DNA from: Bacteroidia bacterium
Lineage (GTDB): Bacteria > Bacteroidota > Bacteroidia > NS11-12g > UBA9320
Reading direction: 5' to 3'
Assembly (NCBI GenBank): GCA_022425465.1
Contig: JAKMFK010000117.1
Coordinates: 1 to 17,516, forward strand
DNA length: 17,516 nt
Positions within the stretch are counted from its first letter, which is position 1. Each line of letters begins with the position of its first letter. This document shows, in pieces, positions 1 to 7,560 of the stretch. A program made the position numbers and the translations under genes. The notes below the pieces were generated by a model. It was given only the letters and a program-made list of their open reading frames with translations. It had not been told where the DNA came from and ran no database searches.

Positions 1-863
1 GCAGATCGATAAGTATCGTAAATTTTAATATTGCGGATTGTGATATTTCGCATATGACTAACACTTGAAGTACCCAATTTAATTGCACTTGCACTAGATC
101 TTACTCTACAATTATTGATTTCAATGCTGTCACAAAAAAGTTTTCGTGACCAATCCTCTGACTTTATGCAAATTCCATCGTCAGACGCATTTATATCACA
201 ATCTGTGATTTTAACATTTTTACAATCAACAATATCAATTCCATCATTATTCCAATACGTATCACTATCTACTTTAATGTTCTTGATTAAAAGATTATTA
301 CACAACTCATAAGTTTGCACCCAACACGATGAATTTTTTAAGGTAATATCCTCAATAGTAATTTGATCAGATTCCAAAAATTCAAGAAGAAGAGGTCTTA
401 CTGTCCACTTGGGTCTTTGTTCTATGAAGTTGTAATCTGCACTATCAATCTGACCTGCATAAAACAGACTATCTATTTTTAATGCTAACTTATCACCTCG
501 ACCATCAATACATCCCTTACCCGCCAATCCAACATTAGTTGTTTTATCTGCTATAATTAGTGCTTTCCATTTCCCTACTTTTTGATAATCATCTGGATTC
601 AGACTGCCAAATAGTTTAGCTCCTTTTTGAAAATAAAATTGAACATTTGATCTCAAAAAAACAGTACCTGACACAAATTCTCCTTTCGGAATCACAACCC
701 TACCACCCCCATCTTTCCATGCCTTGTTGATTGCTGATTGAATACCTTGAGTACAAAGAGTCACCCCATCGCTTTTCGCCCCAAAATCAGTAATTAAATA
801 GTCTTTCGCATAGGAAAAACCACTCCAAAAAATAGCTACAAAGAGTGTGACAATAAATTTCAT
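1..863 (-). CDS. GH28-like right-handed beta-helix glycosidase (5' part, cut by window edge)
   Basis: A reading frame open from the ATG at 863 down to base 1 gives 287 complete codons and no stop, so the C-terminus lies outside the window. Residues 1-19 form a signal peptide ending in SYA. Residues 23-60 hold the beta-helix entry motif DFGAKSDG followed by AINKAW and GGGRVVIPKG, as in pectate-lyase-fold polygalacturonases. Two family motifs follow: NNDGID at 205-210 (counterpart of NTDG) and SDDGICIKS at 227-235 (counterpart of GDDCVAIKS), giving candidate catalytic acids D207, D228 and D229. The usual GHG histidine motif is absent; the stretch near 256-264 reads SSASAIKLG. GH28 enzymes hydrolyse galacturonide or related linkages in pectins. 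The missing histidine makes exact substrate and even activity uncertain, and GH28-like exo-enzymes of marine Bacteroidota often vary here. It is divergent from a unit with a GH106-like enzyme, which supports a role in rhamnose/uronic-acid glycan degradation in the periplasm. Confidence 0.85.
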   Translation of the reverse strand, partial: MKFIVTLFVAIFWSGFSYAKDYLITDFGAKSDGVTLCTQGIQSAINKAWKDGGGRVVIPKGEFVSGTVFLRSNVQFYFQKGAKLFGSLNPDDYQKVGKWKALIIADKTTNVGLAGKGCIDGRGDKLALKIDSLFYAGQIDSADYNFIEQRPKWTVRPLLLEFLESDQITIEDITLKNSSCWVQTYELCNNLLIKNIKVDSDTYWNNDGIDIVDCKNVKITDCDINASDDGICIKSEDWSRKLFCDSIEINNCRVRSSASAIKLGTSSVSHMRNITIRNIKIYDTYRS

Positions 864-974
864 TAACTCAGTATATTTGAGCCTGCAATATACATTTGAT
901 TAGCGGTATACAAAGTACTATCATTTCTGACATCCATATATTATTGAGTGACTTTTGTTAACTAATTTGCTTAA
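864..974. promoter_or_regulatory. Divergent intergenic region between the GH28-like gene and the lipoprotein/GH106 unit
   Basis: These 111 bases separate two oppositely transcribed glycan-degradation genes and must hold both promoters. On the plus strand TATATTTG (872-879) and TACATTTG (891-898) match TAnnTTTG, which would give leaders of about 70-90 bases; TAATTTG (963-969), one base short, would give a near-leaderless start at TTG 975. On the minus strand only shortened matches such as TACTTTG (917-911) are seen. No convincing operator palindrome is visible. Confidence 0.4.
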
Positions 975-1913
975 TTGTATGTTCGTAGCCAAGTGTTTTT
1001 ATTTAAACATCCATACCTAGTATTTATCATATTAATTCTCCTTTTCGTAGGTTGTAGTAAAACACCAAATAAATCCCAAAAGCCTAGGTGTAAAGCCCTA
1101 CTTGCTACTAAGTTCAATAGTATGGATGAATTTACTGAAATAGTAAATTTGAAATATATAAACAAAAGCAATGATTCATGTTCTGGAACCGTCCAAATTC
1201 AATATAAAAACCAAGGACAAACTATTTCATCTCAATTGAGCGAAGGCGTTACACAAGGTGATATTGTCTCTGCTCATAAAGGTTCCATTTGGAACAAAAT
1301 TTCTTTGATCTTACAAGCTCCATATGCAATTATCAAAAGAAAGGAACTTAGCCAAATATTCATGCTTGCCAGAAGAAGACCAGCAATCTTTGGAGAAAAT
1401 GATGTTGCTTTTTATGATTTAGCCCAGGCTAGCATGCAAAATATTATCGTAAATAAGAATGCATTTAAGAGCTACAGAGATAGTTTAGAGAAAGGCTACA
1501 TCAACACTTTTAATCACATTACAGCTCAAGCACTAATTACAGCTATATACAATGAAGAAATAGCCCACTATATTGCTTCTGTTCATGAACGACATCATAT
1601 GCCACAACTAGTTTCTGGAAAATTTACTGAGTTTCAGCTCAATGACACCATCAATTTCCCAGTAGATAATTACGTAGATATCATTAATAATGAAATTGGT
1701 CAAGAATTAGGGAACTTCCTCAAATATAAGTACACCATAAATCAAGAGACTATATGGACAGCTGATTTTACTTGCAAATTTCTAAATGAGGTTCAAGACT
1801 ATTATGCCCAGTCTTTTGATATTGAAATTAAACCATACCAAAAAAGTGATTCGCTAATTAAACGATTTAGTCAAAAAATAGAAACAGTAAAAAACATTAA
1901 GTCATACATATAA
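975..1913 (+). CDS. DUF6973-like lipoprotein of unknown function
   Basis: The product is up to 312 residues and is probably a lipoprotein: a hydrophobic stretch ends in LFVGC with the lipidated cysteine at residue 27. The middle and C-terminal part resembles the DUF6973 pattern: a helix with TFNHITAQALITA (178-190), then VHERHH (203-208), then DNYVDIINNEIGQELG (231-246). In that family an H-A helix is followed by an N-N-x-x-G-x-x-x-G helix. I assign it by pattern memory only; no biochemical function is known to me. The start is uncertain. A stop at 972-974 closes the frame, and no in-frame ATG precedes the lipobox, so initiation is at TTG 975 or at GTG 993; the latter leaves a tidy 21-residue lipoprotein signal. 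It is the first gene of a unit with the GH106-like enzyme, 11 bases upstream of it, so it may handle cell-envelope glycan fragments. That role is inference. Confidence 0.7.
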   Translation: MYVRSQVFLFKHPYLVFIILILLFVGCSKTPNKSQKPRCKALLATKFNSMDEFTEIVNLKYINKSNDSCSGTVQIQYKNQGQTISSQLSEGVTQGDIVSAHKGSIWNKISLILQAPYAIIKRKELSQIFMLARRRPAIFGENDVAFYDLAQASMQNIIVNKNAFKSYRDSLEKGYINTFNHITAQALITAIYNEEIAHYIASVHERHHMPQLVSGKFTEFQLNDTINFPVDNYVDIINNEIGQELGNFLKYKYTINQETIWTADFTCKFLNEVQDYYAQSFDIEIKPYQKSDSLIKRFSQKIETVKNIKSYI

Positions 1914-1924
1914 AACAACGAACT

Positions 1925-3949
1925 ATGAATTATAAAAAACACATCAAACCCAACAAGATATTGCTTTATCTATCATTGCTATTTTGCATTTTGCTTAATG
2001 CTTGTGATAATACTCATAATCAAAAGATAATTGAGGCCTCAGATTATTATTCATCTTCAAAACCATGCACACGATGGTGGTGGTTTGCAACTGAAATAAA
2101 AAAAACAGACGTAAAACACCAATTAGATTGGGCAAAAAAAAACCATTTTGGTGGAGTAGAAATTGCTTGGGTATACCCACTCTATCGTTATCAAAAGATG
2201 TATGCTCGTGCTTATGGAAGACAATACCCCAAAGACAGCACAGCCCAAGAATGGCTTGGTGAAGAATGGACAGAAATAGTTAGTTACACAAAAAAATACG
2301 CCGATTCTATCGGTCTATCCTGTGACTTTACTTTTGGAAGTGCATGGCCAGTTGCAGACAAACACATCAGTAAAAAAAATAGAACTAAAATATTTGGAGA
2401 TTCGTCATTTCAACAACTTCTCACATTCTCATGGGCATGGCCAGATACCATGTTTGTGATTGACCATCTAAAACAAGCAGCCTTTGAAGAGTTTGCAAGT
2501 CCCTTTATACAAGCAATTAGCCCCGCTCTCGTTGGATCTAAATCAGCCCTATTCACAGATTCTTGGGAAATTAAACTCAATTCCACTAACAAAATCTGGA
2601 CTGATGGTTTTGATTCGACATTCAATGAACGTTTTGGATATGATATTATACCATACATGAATCAAGGCATAGACTCATTCCCTGAAGTTCGCTATGATTA
2701 TATGATGCATCTAGACGAATATGTCACCCAAGGATTTTATAAACCTTATGTAGAGAAATGCAAGGAACTTGGTGCATGGTCTCGCGTTCAATGCTTGGCA
2801 TCTCCAACTGATGTGATGACCACTTATTCATTAGTAGATATACCAGAAACCGAGAGCATGCTTAATAATCCAAATTACTCTCGCATTGTAAGTTCATCTG
2901 CCTGCTTGTCAAGTAAACGTCTAGTATCTAGTGAAACATTTACTTGTATGTATGGGTTTCCTCATACCTACCTGCACAAAGAACAAACTGCTGACCTTAA
3001 AATGGTTGCAGATGCTATGTTTGCTCATGGTGTTAATCATCATGTATACCATGGCATGCCCTATAATCCTATTGGGTCTGATACCAACACCTTTTTTGCA
3101 ACAACCTACTTTGGTCCCAATGGCAGTCTAAGTGATGAACTACCCATGTTTAATTCGTACATAGAGTGCGTGTCCAACTATCTTCAAATTGGTAAGACTT
3201 ATAGTGATATTGCGGTTTATATACCACATGAAGACGGTATTATGAAGGGAGCATACCCACCAGAAAGACAAAGAGTATGGGTATGGGGTGAATATGAACT
3301 ACGATATATAGAACCTCCAAAAGAATTAGAAGGCTACCATCCCCTGTGGATTAATAAACACTTCCTTGAAAAAGCTAATTTTAAGGACGGAAAACTAATT
3401 GTAGGTGATGCTTCATTTTCAATGCTCTATATTGATGTGAAATATATGGATAGTCAAGCAGTAGATCGAATACTAGAATTAGCAAAAAGTGGATTGCCAA
3501 TTTGTATCAAAAATACCCCAATCGAGCCTAGCAAAGTTAAAAATAGTTATTATGGAGAAAGACTTAGGGAACTAATGTCTCTTCCTAATGTAAAACAACA
3601 ATTTAACGAAATTAAGAACTCCAAACCCCTATTAGAAGCAGACAGTTTGCCAAACTATTGGTGTAAAGTTGATCAAGATGGAAACGCATACTTATTTCTG
3701 GCACAATGGAAATCAAAAAATCTTACCTACCCCATATATTCTGGTCAATCGTATTCAAATGTAAATTTATCTATGCCACTAACTATCAATTATAATGGTA
3801 ACAGGAGTGAAATTGATATTTTATTCAAGCCTTATCAATCGATCATTATAAAAATAACACCATCCGGAGAAACTGAACTATTAGATATTTCATTCAACCC
3901 AAAGCACCCGATTATTAGACCCAGAGAAAAACAACGAACCTATTTTTAA
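1925..3949 (+). CDS. GH106-like alpha-L-rhamnosidase lipoprotein, compact form
   Basis: A 674-residue lipoprotein with lipobox LLNAC (cysteine 27), so probably anchored to the outer or inner membrane. The family is recognised from RWWWFATEI (50-58), GGVEI (76-80), FGSAWPV (137-143), TDSWE (211-215), FNERFGYD (233-240), the long region 257-310 with KPYVEKCKELG, and SSETFT (335-340) followed by DLKMVADAMFAHGVNHHVYHG. In GH106 enzymes these segments build the catalytic barrel, and E215 and E337 are the plausible acidic catalytic candidates. GH106 enzymes release alpha-L-rhamnose from pectic and other rhamnose-bearing glycans. Typical members are about 900 to 1,100 residues. This one lacks the C-terminal carbohydrate-binding beta-sandwich and has a shortened region between 143 and 205, so its substrate may be small or atypical. 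It sits 11 bases after the lipoprotein gene and 8 bases before the PLP enzyme, so the three are probably cotranscribed. Confidence 0.82.
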   Translation: MNYKKHIKPNKILLYLSLLFCILLNACDNTHNQKIIEASDYYSSSKPCTRWWWFATEIKKTDVKHQLDWAKKNHFGGVEIAWVYPLYRYQKMYARAYGRQYPKDSTAQEWLGEEWTEIVSYTKKYADSIGLSCDFTFGSAWPVADKHISKKNRTKIFGDSSFQQLLTFSWAWPDTMFVIDHLKQAAFEEFASPFIQAISPALVGSKSALFTDSWEIKLNSTNKIWTDGFDSTFNERFGYDIIPYMNQGIDSFPEVRYDYMMHLDEYVTQGFYKPYVEKCKELGAWSRVQCLASPTDVMTTYSLVDIPETESMLNNPNYSRIVSSSACLSSKRLVSSETFTCMYGFPHTYLHKEQTADLKMVADAMFAHGVNHHVYHGMPYNPIGSDTNTFFATTYFGPNGSLSDELPMFNSYIECVSNYLQIGKTYSDIAVYIPHEDGIMKGAYPPERQRVWVWGEYELRYIEPPKELEGYHPLWINKHFLEKANFKDGKLIVGDASFSMLYIDVKYMDSQAVDRILELAKSGLPICIKNTPIEPSKVKNSYYGERLRELMSLPNVKQQFNEIKNSKPLLEADSLPNYWCKVDQDGNAYLFLAQWKSKNLTYPIYSGQSYSNVNLSMPLTINYNGNRSEIDILFKPYQSIIIKITPSGETELLDISFNPKHPIIRPREKQRTYF

Positions 3950-3957
3950 TCACCCTA

Positions 3958-5253
3958 ATGAATAAACAAAGCAGAAGATATTTTATAAAAGATAAACTTT
4001 GGAAAGGATTTCTTTTAACCTTTTTTAGTCCATTTTCATCAATGGCTAAAATGGACCATTTATCCCATGAAAAAATAGATGTACTAAATGCTGATGGAGA
4101 ATCTATAGATTGGAAAAAGGTAAAAAAGCAATTTACGTTAACAACTTCACGAAAACACTTTAATACTGCCAGTATTGGACCATCACCCCTAAAAGTTCAA
4201 GAAACAACCATAGCCACCATTCATCGTATTAATAAACATGCTATTGAAGATCATAAGGTTGTAGAACAAACAAGAATTCAACTTGCAAAATTCATTAATG
4301 CAAATCCAGAACAACTAGCTCTTACAAGGAATGCTACTGAGGGCATGAATAACATTGCTCGTAGCATAGAACTCAAACGAGGTGATGAGGTTATCATAAC
4401 AAGCGAAGAACATATTGGAGGATCAGCTCCATGGATAACACTCCAAAATGAAATTGGAATAAAAGTGATTGTTATTGACATTCTAGGAAAAGAAAACAAG
4501 GCAATAGATTTAATTAAGTCATCCATAACAAACCAAACTAAAGTTATATCTATATCACACATTACCTGTACTACAGGTGCTATACTGCCCATTAAAAGAA
4601 TAATTAAATTATGTAAAAAACACCAAATCCAATCTGTAATCGATGGTACACAGGCATTAGGTCAAATTTCGGTAAATCTTAAACAGCTTCAACCTGATTT
4701 CTATATAGCAAGCTGCCACAAATGGCTTTTTGGACCCAAAGGAACTGGTATTCTATACCTAAATCAGGAATTCTTGAACAATACCCCACCACTTTTTGCT
4801 GGAGCATATACTGACCAAAAATTCAACCTCAAGAAAGGAATATATGAGTATAAAAGCCATGCTAGTAGGTATGAGTATGGAACTATTAATGCTCCCATAT
4901 TATCTGGAGTTGGTGCGTCAGTAGATTTTATAGATCAAATTGGAATTCATCACATTGAAAATAGAGGCAGACAATTGGCTCAAAGATTTCGAAAAAAAAT
5001 TGCTCAAAATAAGAACATAACAATCCTTACCCCTTAAAAATTAGATGAACATGCCTCAATGGTTTCATTTCAGATTAACAATAGGAACAGTTCGAGTGTA
5101 TGCAATGATTTAAGAAAAAAATCAAATACCATTTTAAGGTCTGTTACAGAAAATAATATGAATGCAATAAGAGCTTCTTTTGCAATTTATACTGATGAAC
5201 AAGAGGTAGATGTATTGGCAAGGAAAATTTGTGAGTTTGCTAATCTGGGTTAA
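3958..5253 (+). pseudogene. Tat-exported class V aminotransferase-fold PLP enzyme, interrupted by one in-frame TAA
   Basis: Codons 1-359 encode most of a fold-type I PLP enzyme of the class V aminotransferase/isopenicillin N epimerase-like family. Visible landmarks are FNTASIGPSP (68-77), TRNATEGMN (123-131), EEHIGGSAPW (150-159), SHITCTTGAILPI (200-212), VIDGTQALGQ (227-236, D229 pairs with the PLP nitrogen) and SCHKWLFGPKGTG (252-264, K255 is the Schiff-base lysine). A TAA at 5035-5037 follows TILTP. The same frame then continues without a shift for 71 more codons to TAA 5251, starting KLDEHASMVSFQI. In relatives the corresponding segment reads TP, a few residues, then a V-S-F strand, so this is the C-terminal domain cut off by one nonsense codon. 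The N-terminus SRRYFIK followed by a hydrophobic run is a twin-arginine signal, suggesting export of the folded cofactor enzyme. PvdN of Pseudomonas is a known periplasmic PLP enzyme. The broken form lacks the small-domain end and is probably inactive, unless the stop is a sequencing error. Confidence 0.82.
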
Positions 5254-5304
5254 CAAATACACAGAAGAAGGTATAGCCTATTCTATTATTACCGTTTGAA
5301 AATG

Positions 5305-5312
5305 TAAATTTG
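5305..5312 (+). promoter_or_regulatory. Bacteroidota -7 promoter element (TAAATTTG) for the M23 peptidase gene
   Basis: The sequence TAAATTTG is a perfect TAnnTTTG match. Four bases (AGCA) separate it from GTG 5317, so transcription would begin at or next to the start codon. I see no TTG at the expected -33 distance. It supports GTG 5317 as the start. Confidence 0.55.
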
Positions 5313-5316
5313 AGCA

Positions 5317-6387
5317 GTGAAATTTAAGCTTCTTTTAATTTTCCCTTTTGTAGCAAACAGTTGTTTTGCACAATTGAAACTCGATTTCATAAGTTTTGAT
5401 TTCCTCAAAGCTAAATCAAACCAAATCATAGTCCTCAATGAACGTATTGATAGCTTAAACACCGTTATTAATAATGAAAGGGATAACCACAACCAGCTTA
5501 AATATGAGCTTAACTCAAGTTTAGAAACATTGAATCAAGAACTACTTGAGATAAAAAAAATCCTAAAAAATTATCAGGATTCGATTGAAGATTTAAATAA
5601 AACTCTTCAGGAAAAACTAAACCCTGCTATCAATTCTACAATAAAGGATGGTTTTATAGACTCCATGCCAGCAGACAAATGGTCTGAAATGGATGTATTT
5701 AAAGAAAATTGGTCAAATACGAACTTATTCCCGTACGTCTATTCAAAGAATAACAAAATTCCAAGTTCACTCAACATCCGTCTTTTTGAACAAGATACCG
5801 GTTTCGCTATTCCATTTAAAGGCAATGTTTTTTCCGGATTTGGTATGCGACGTGGACGAATGCATAAAGGCTTGGATATAAAACTTCAAAGACACGACAC
5901 TGTCAAAGCGTGTATGTCTGGTATTGTGCGATTTGCCAACTACAATAGCGGAGGGTTTGGCAATATTATCATAATTAGACATTTAAATGGTCTAGAAACA
6001 TACTATGCTCATCTTCAAAAAATGGTTGTTAAGCCCAATGATATTGTCCACGCAGGTGATTTTATTGGTACTGGTGGAACTACTGGTACCAAAAGAACTG
6101 GTCCACATCTTCATTTTGAATGTAGATGGAAAGACTACCCTCTGGATCCAAGATTATTTATTGACTATACAGATTTTGAATTAAAGTCCGATACATTACT
6201 TATTAACCCAAAAGTTCTGAGAGCCAAACCCACTCCAACTCGAAAGAAATATTATACGATCAAATCTGGTGATACATTATATGGATTAGCTATAAGGTAT
6301 AACACGAGTGTTTCTCTATTATGTCAACTCAATGGCCTAAGAAAAACCTCTACATTAAGAATCAATCAACGCATTAGAATCAAGTAA
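5317..6387 (+). CDS. Exported M23 metallopeptidase with coiled coil and C-terminal LysM domain
   Basis: A 356-residue protein acting on peptidoglycan cross-links or on another envelope target outside the inner membrane. Residues 1-19 are a signal peptide ending in CFA-Q. Residues 36-105 form a helical, coiled-coil-like segment with regular leucine/isoleucine spacing. The LytM/M23 domain spans about 160-285, with zinc ligands H183 and D187 in MHKGLDIK, H232 in YAHLQK, and H264/H266 in GPHLHFE; all are present, so it should be a catalytically competent endopeptidase. Residues 312-356 are one LysM peptidoglycan-binding domain (YYTIKSGDTLYGLA ... LCQLNGL ... LRINQRIRI). LysM at the C-terminal end with an N-terminal coiled coil is a common cell-separation architecture. 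The start is GTG 5317: no in-frame ATG exists before the signal peptide, and a perfect TAnnTTTG element lies 4 bases upstream. The gene stands alone, 63 bases after the broken PLP gene and 39 before the hydrolase. Confidence 0.92.
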   Translation: MKFKLLLIFPFVANSCFAQLKLDFISFDFLKAKSNQIIVLNERIDSLNTVINNERDNHNQLKYELNSSLETLNQELLEIKKILKNYQDSIEDLNKTLQEKLNPAINSTIKDGFIDSMPADKWSEMDVFKENWSNTNLFPYVYSKNNKIPSSLNIRLFEQDTGFAIPFKGNVFSGFGMRRGRMHKGLDIKLQRHDTVKACMSGIVRFANYNSGGFGNIIIIRHLNGLETYYAHLQKMVVKPNDIVHAGDFIGTGGTTGTKRTGPHLHFECRWKDYPLDPRLFIDYTDFELKSDTLLINPKVLRAKPTPTRKKYYTIKSGDTLYGLAIRYNTSVSLLCQLNGLRKTSTLRINQRIRIK

Positions 6388-6414
6388 AAAAGACACTCAT
6401 TTAAAAATGATTGA

Positions 6415-6422
6415 TATGTTTG
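6415..6422 (+). promoter_or_regulatory. Bacteroidota -7 promoter element (TATGTTTG) for the PETase-like hydrolase gene
   Basis: TATGTTTG matches TAnnTTTG exactly and is followed by four bases (TATC) and ATG 6427. This predicts a leaderless transcript and independence from the upstream M23 gene. No clear -33 TTG at the usual spacing. Confidence 0.55.
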
Positions 6423-6426
6423 TATC

Positions 6427-7539
6427 ATGAGATGTTTGGCTTTTGCGTCTGTTTGTGTAGTCTTATTGGTTCAAAATGTATTTGGTCAATGTGATACTGT
6501 AACTGTTGAAAATACCATTGTTTATAAACCCTTTGATTACGACTATCTTATTGAAGCTGATGGATTAAGGAATGGTCCAGAATATGATCAAGCTACACTC
6601 TATTACCCCAAGAATAATGATAATAATTTGAAACCAATAGTGTTAGTCCCAGGTCATTCAGCAACACAACAGTCTATTTCAGCATGGGCCAAATACCTAG
6701 CTTCAAGAGGATTTATTTGCATGACCATAGGAACAAATTCACTATGGGACTTCACAGATAAAAGAGCTGATGCATTATTAGATGGAATGGAAACTATTCG
6801 CCAGGAAAATAATCGTTCTAATTCTCCATTATATCAAAGAATAGATACTGATCAAATTGCTGTGGGTGGTTGGTCTATGGGAGGTGGAGGTGCTCAATTA
6901 GCAGCTAAAAAAGACAGTAAAATTAAAGCCATTCTTGCTATTGCACCATGGTTGAGATCGTCTACATTGTCTGAGTCTGACCTCGATCACAATACACCCT
7001 TATTAATCATTAGTGGTCAAATTGATCCAACTTCTCCACCACTATTACATGCTAACTTACATTACGATTACACCCCTAGTAGCACTTCAAAACTTCTTTT
7101 TGAAATAGAGTTAGGTGATCATTATACTCCATTATATCCTTCAACTGGAAGAGGTGACGTTGGTAATATTGCTTTTGCATGGTTTAAACTATTTTTGGAT
7201 GAAAACAAATGTTATTGCGACATGCTAAATTCTGGTTCCCTAGACCTAAATAACAAATCATCCAAATATGAAATAGCATTAAATTGCAAAACACTCAATA
7301 TTGATAAAACCTCCAAGTCTAGCTTTAACCTAAACGTTTATCCTGTTCCAGCCACTAATGAAATTAATGTTGAATTTCGTTCTTCAAAAAAGACTGATTA
7401 TAAAATCTATAATGTCTTTGGACAACAACTACAAAATGGAATAATTAAGCGTCATGATAAGATAAATATTGAATCATTATCTCATGGTATATATTACTTA
7501 AAGGTTGGTCAAACAACTATCCGGTTTATAAAAGAATAA
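6427..7539 (+). CDS. PETase/cutinase-like alpha/beta hydrolase with T9SS C-terminal sorting domain
   Basis: A 370-residue secreted hydrolase. Residues 1-20 are a signal peptide (ending VFG-Q). The catalytic domain (about 25-288) follows the bacterial polyesterase plan of Ideonella PETase and Thermobifida cutinases: TLYYPK, VPGHSATQQSI, SRGF, IGTNS, SPLYQRIDTDQIAVGGWSMGGGGA, IAPW, and the nucleophile, acid and base. Visible residues are S150 in GWSMGGGG, D200 in SGQID, H232 in LGDHYTP, W175 (matching the substrate-stacking tryptophan), M151 (backbone oxyanion), and H77 where PETase has Tyr87. A terminal Cys pair, C264 and C287, matches the conserved C-terminal disulfide; PETase's extra C203-C239 disulfide is absent. 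Residues 298-370 are a type A T9SS sorting domain (NVYPVPATNEINVEF, YNVFGQQLQNG, LSHGIYYLKV), so the enzyme is exported across the outer membrane to the surface. Family-level knowledge says it hydrolyses ester bonds of polyesters or lipids such as cutin-like material; activity on PET is untested inference. A TAnnTTTG element lies 4 bases before ATG 6427. Confidence 0.9.
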   Translation: MRCLAFASVCVVLLVQNVFGQCDTVTVENTIVYKPFDYDYLIEADGLRNGPEYDQATLYYPKNNDNNLKPIVLVPGHSATQQSISAWAKYLASRGFICMTIGTNSLWDFTDKRADALLDGMETIRQENNRSNSPLYQRIDTDQIAVGGWSMGGGGAQLAAKKDSKIKAILAIAPWLRSSTLSESDLDHNTPLLIISGQIDPTSPPLLHANLHYDYTPSSTSKLLFEIELGDHYTPLYPSTGRGDVGNIAFAWFKLFLDENKCYCDMLNSGSLDLNNKSSKYEIALNCKTLNIDKTSKSSFNLNVYPVPATNEINVEFRSSKKTDYKIYNVFGQQLQNGIIKRHDKINIESLSHGIYYLKVGQTTIRFIKE

Positions 7540-7560
7540 GATAACTATCCATCGAATATG

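Noticed and set aside
115..312. Plus-strand frame of 65 codons at the left edge.
   Set aside because: It is antisense to the GH28-like gene, whose motifs cover the same bases.
979..1020. ATG at 979 as start of the lipoprotein gene.
   Set aside because: It is in another frame and reaches TAG after 13 codons, while the lipobox frame needs TTG 975 or GTG 993.
5035..5037. Recoding of TAA (readthrough or altered genetic code) in the PLP enzyme.
   Set aside because: The other complete genes here end at normal stops, TAA included, and no recoding signal is visible; a nonsense mutation or read error is simpler.
5038..5253. Separate small gene starting at ATG 5059.
   Set aside because: It is in the same frame as the PLP enzyme and encodes that family's C-terminal domain end, so it is the remnant after the stop codon.
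6397..6410. Small inverted repeat TCATTT-AA-AAATGA after the M23 gene, considered as a terminator.
   Set aside because: Only a 6-base AT-rich stem with a 2-base loop and no following T run; too weak, and it overlaps the promoter region of the next gene.
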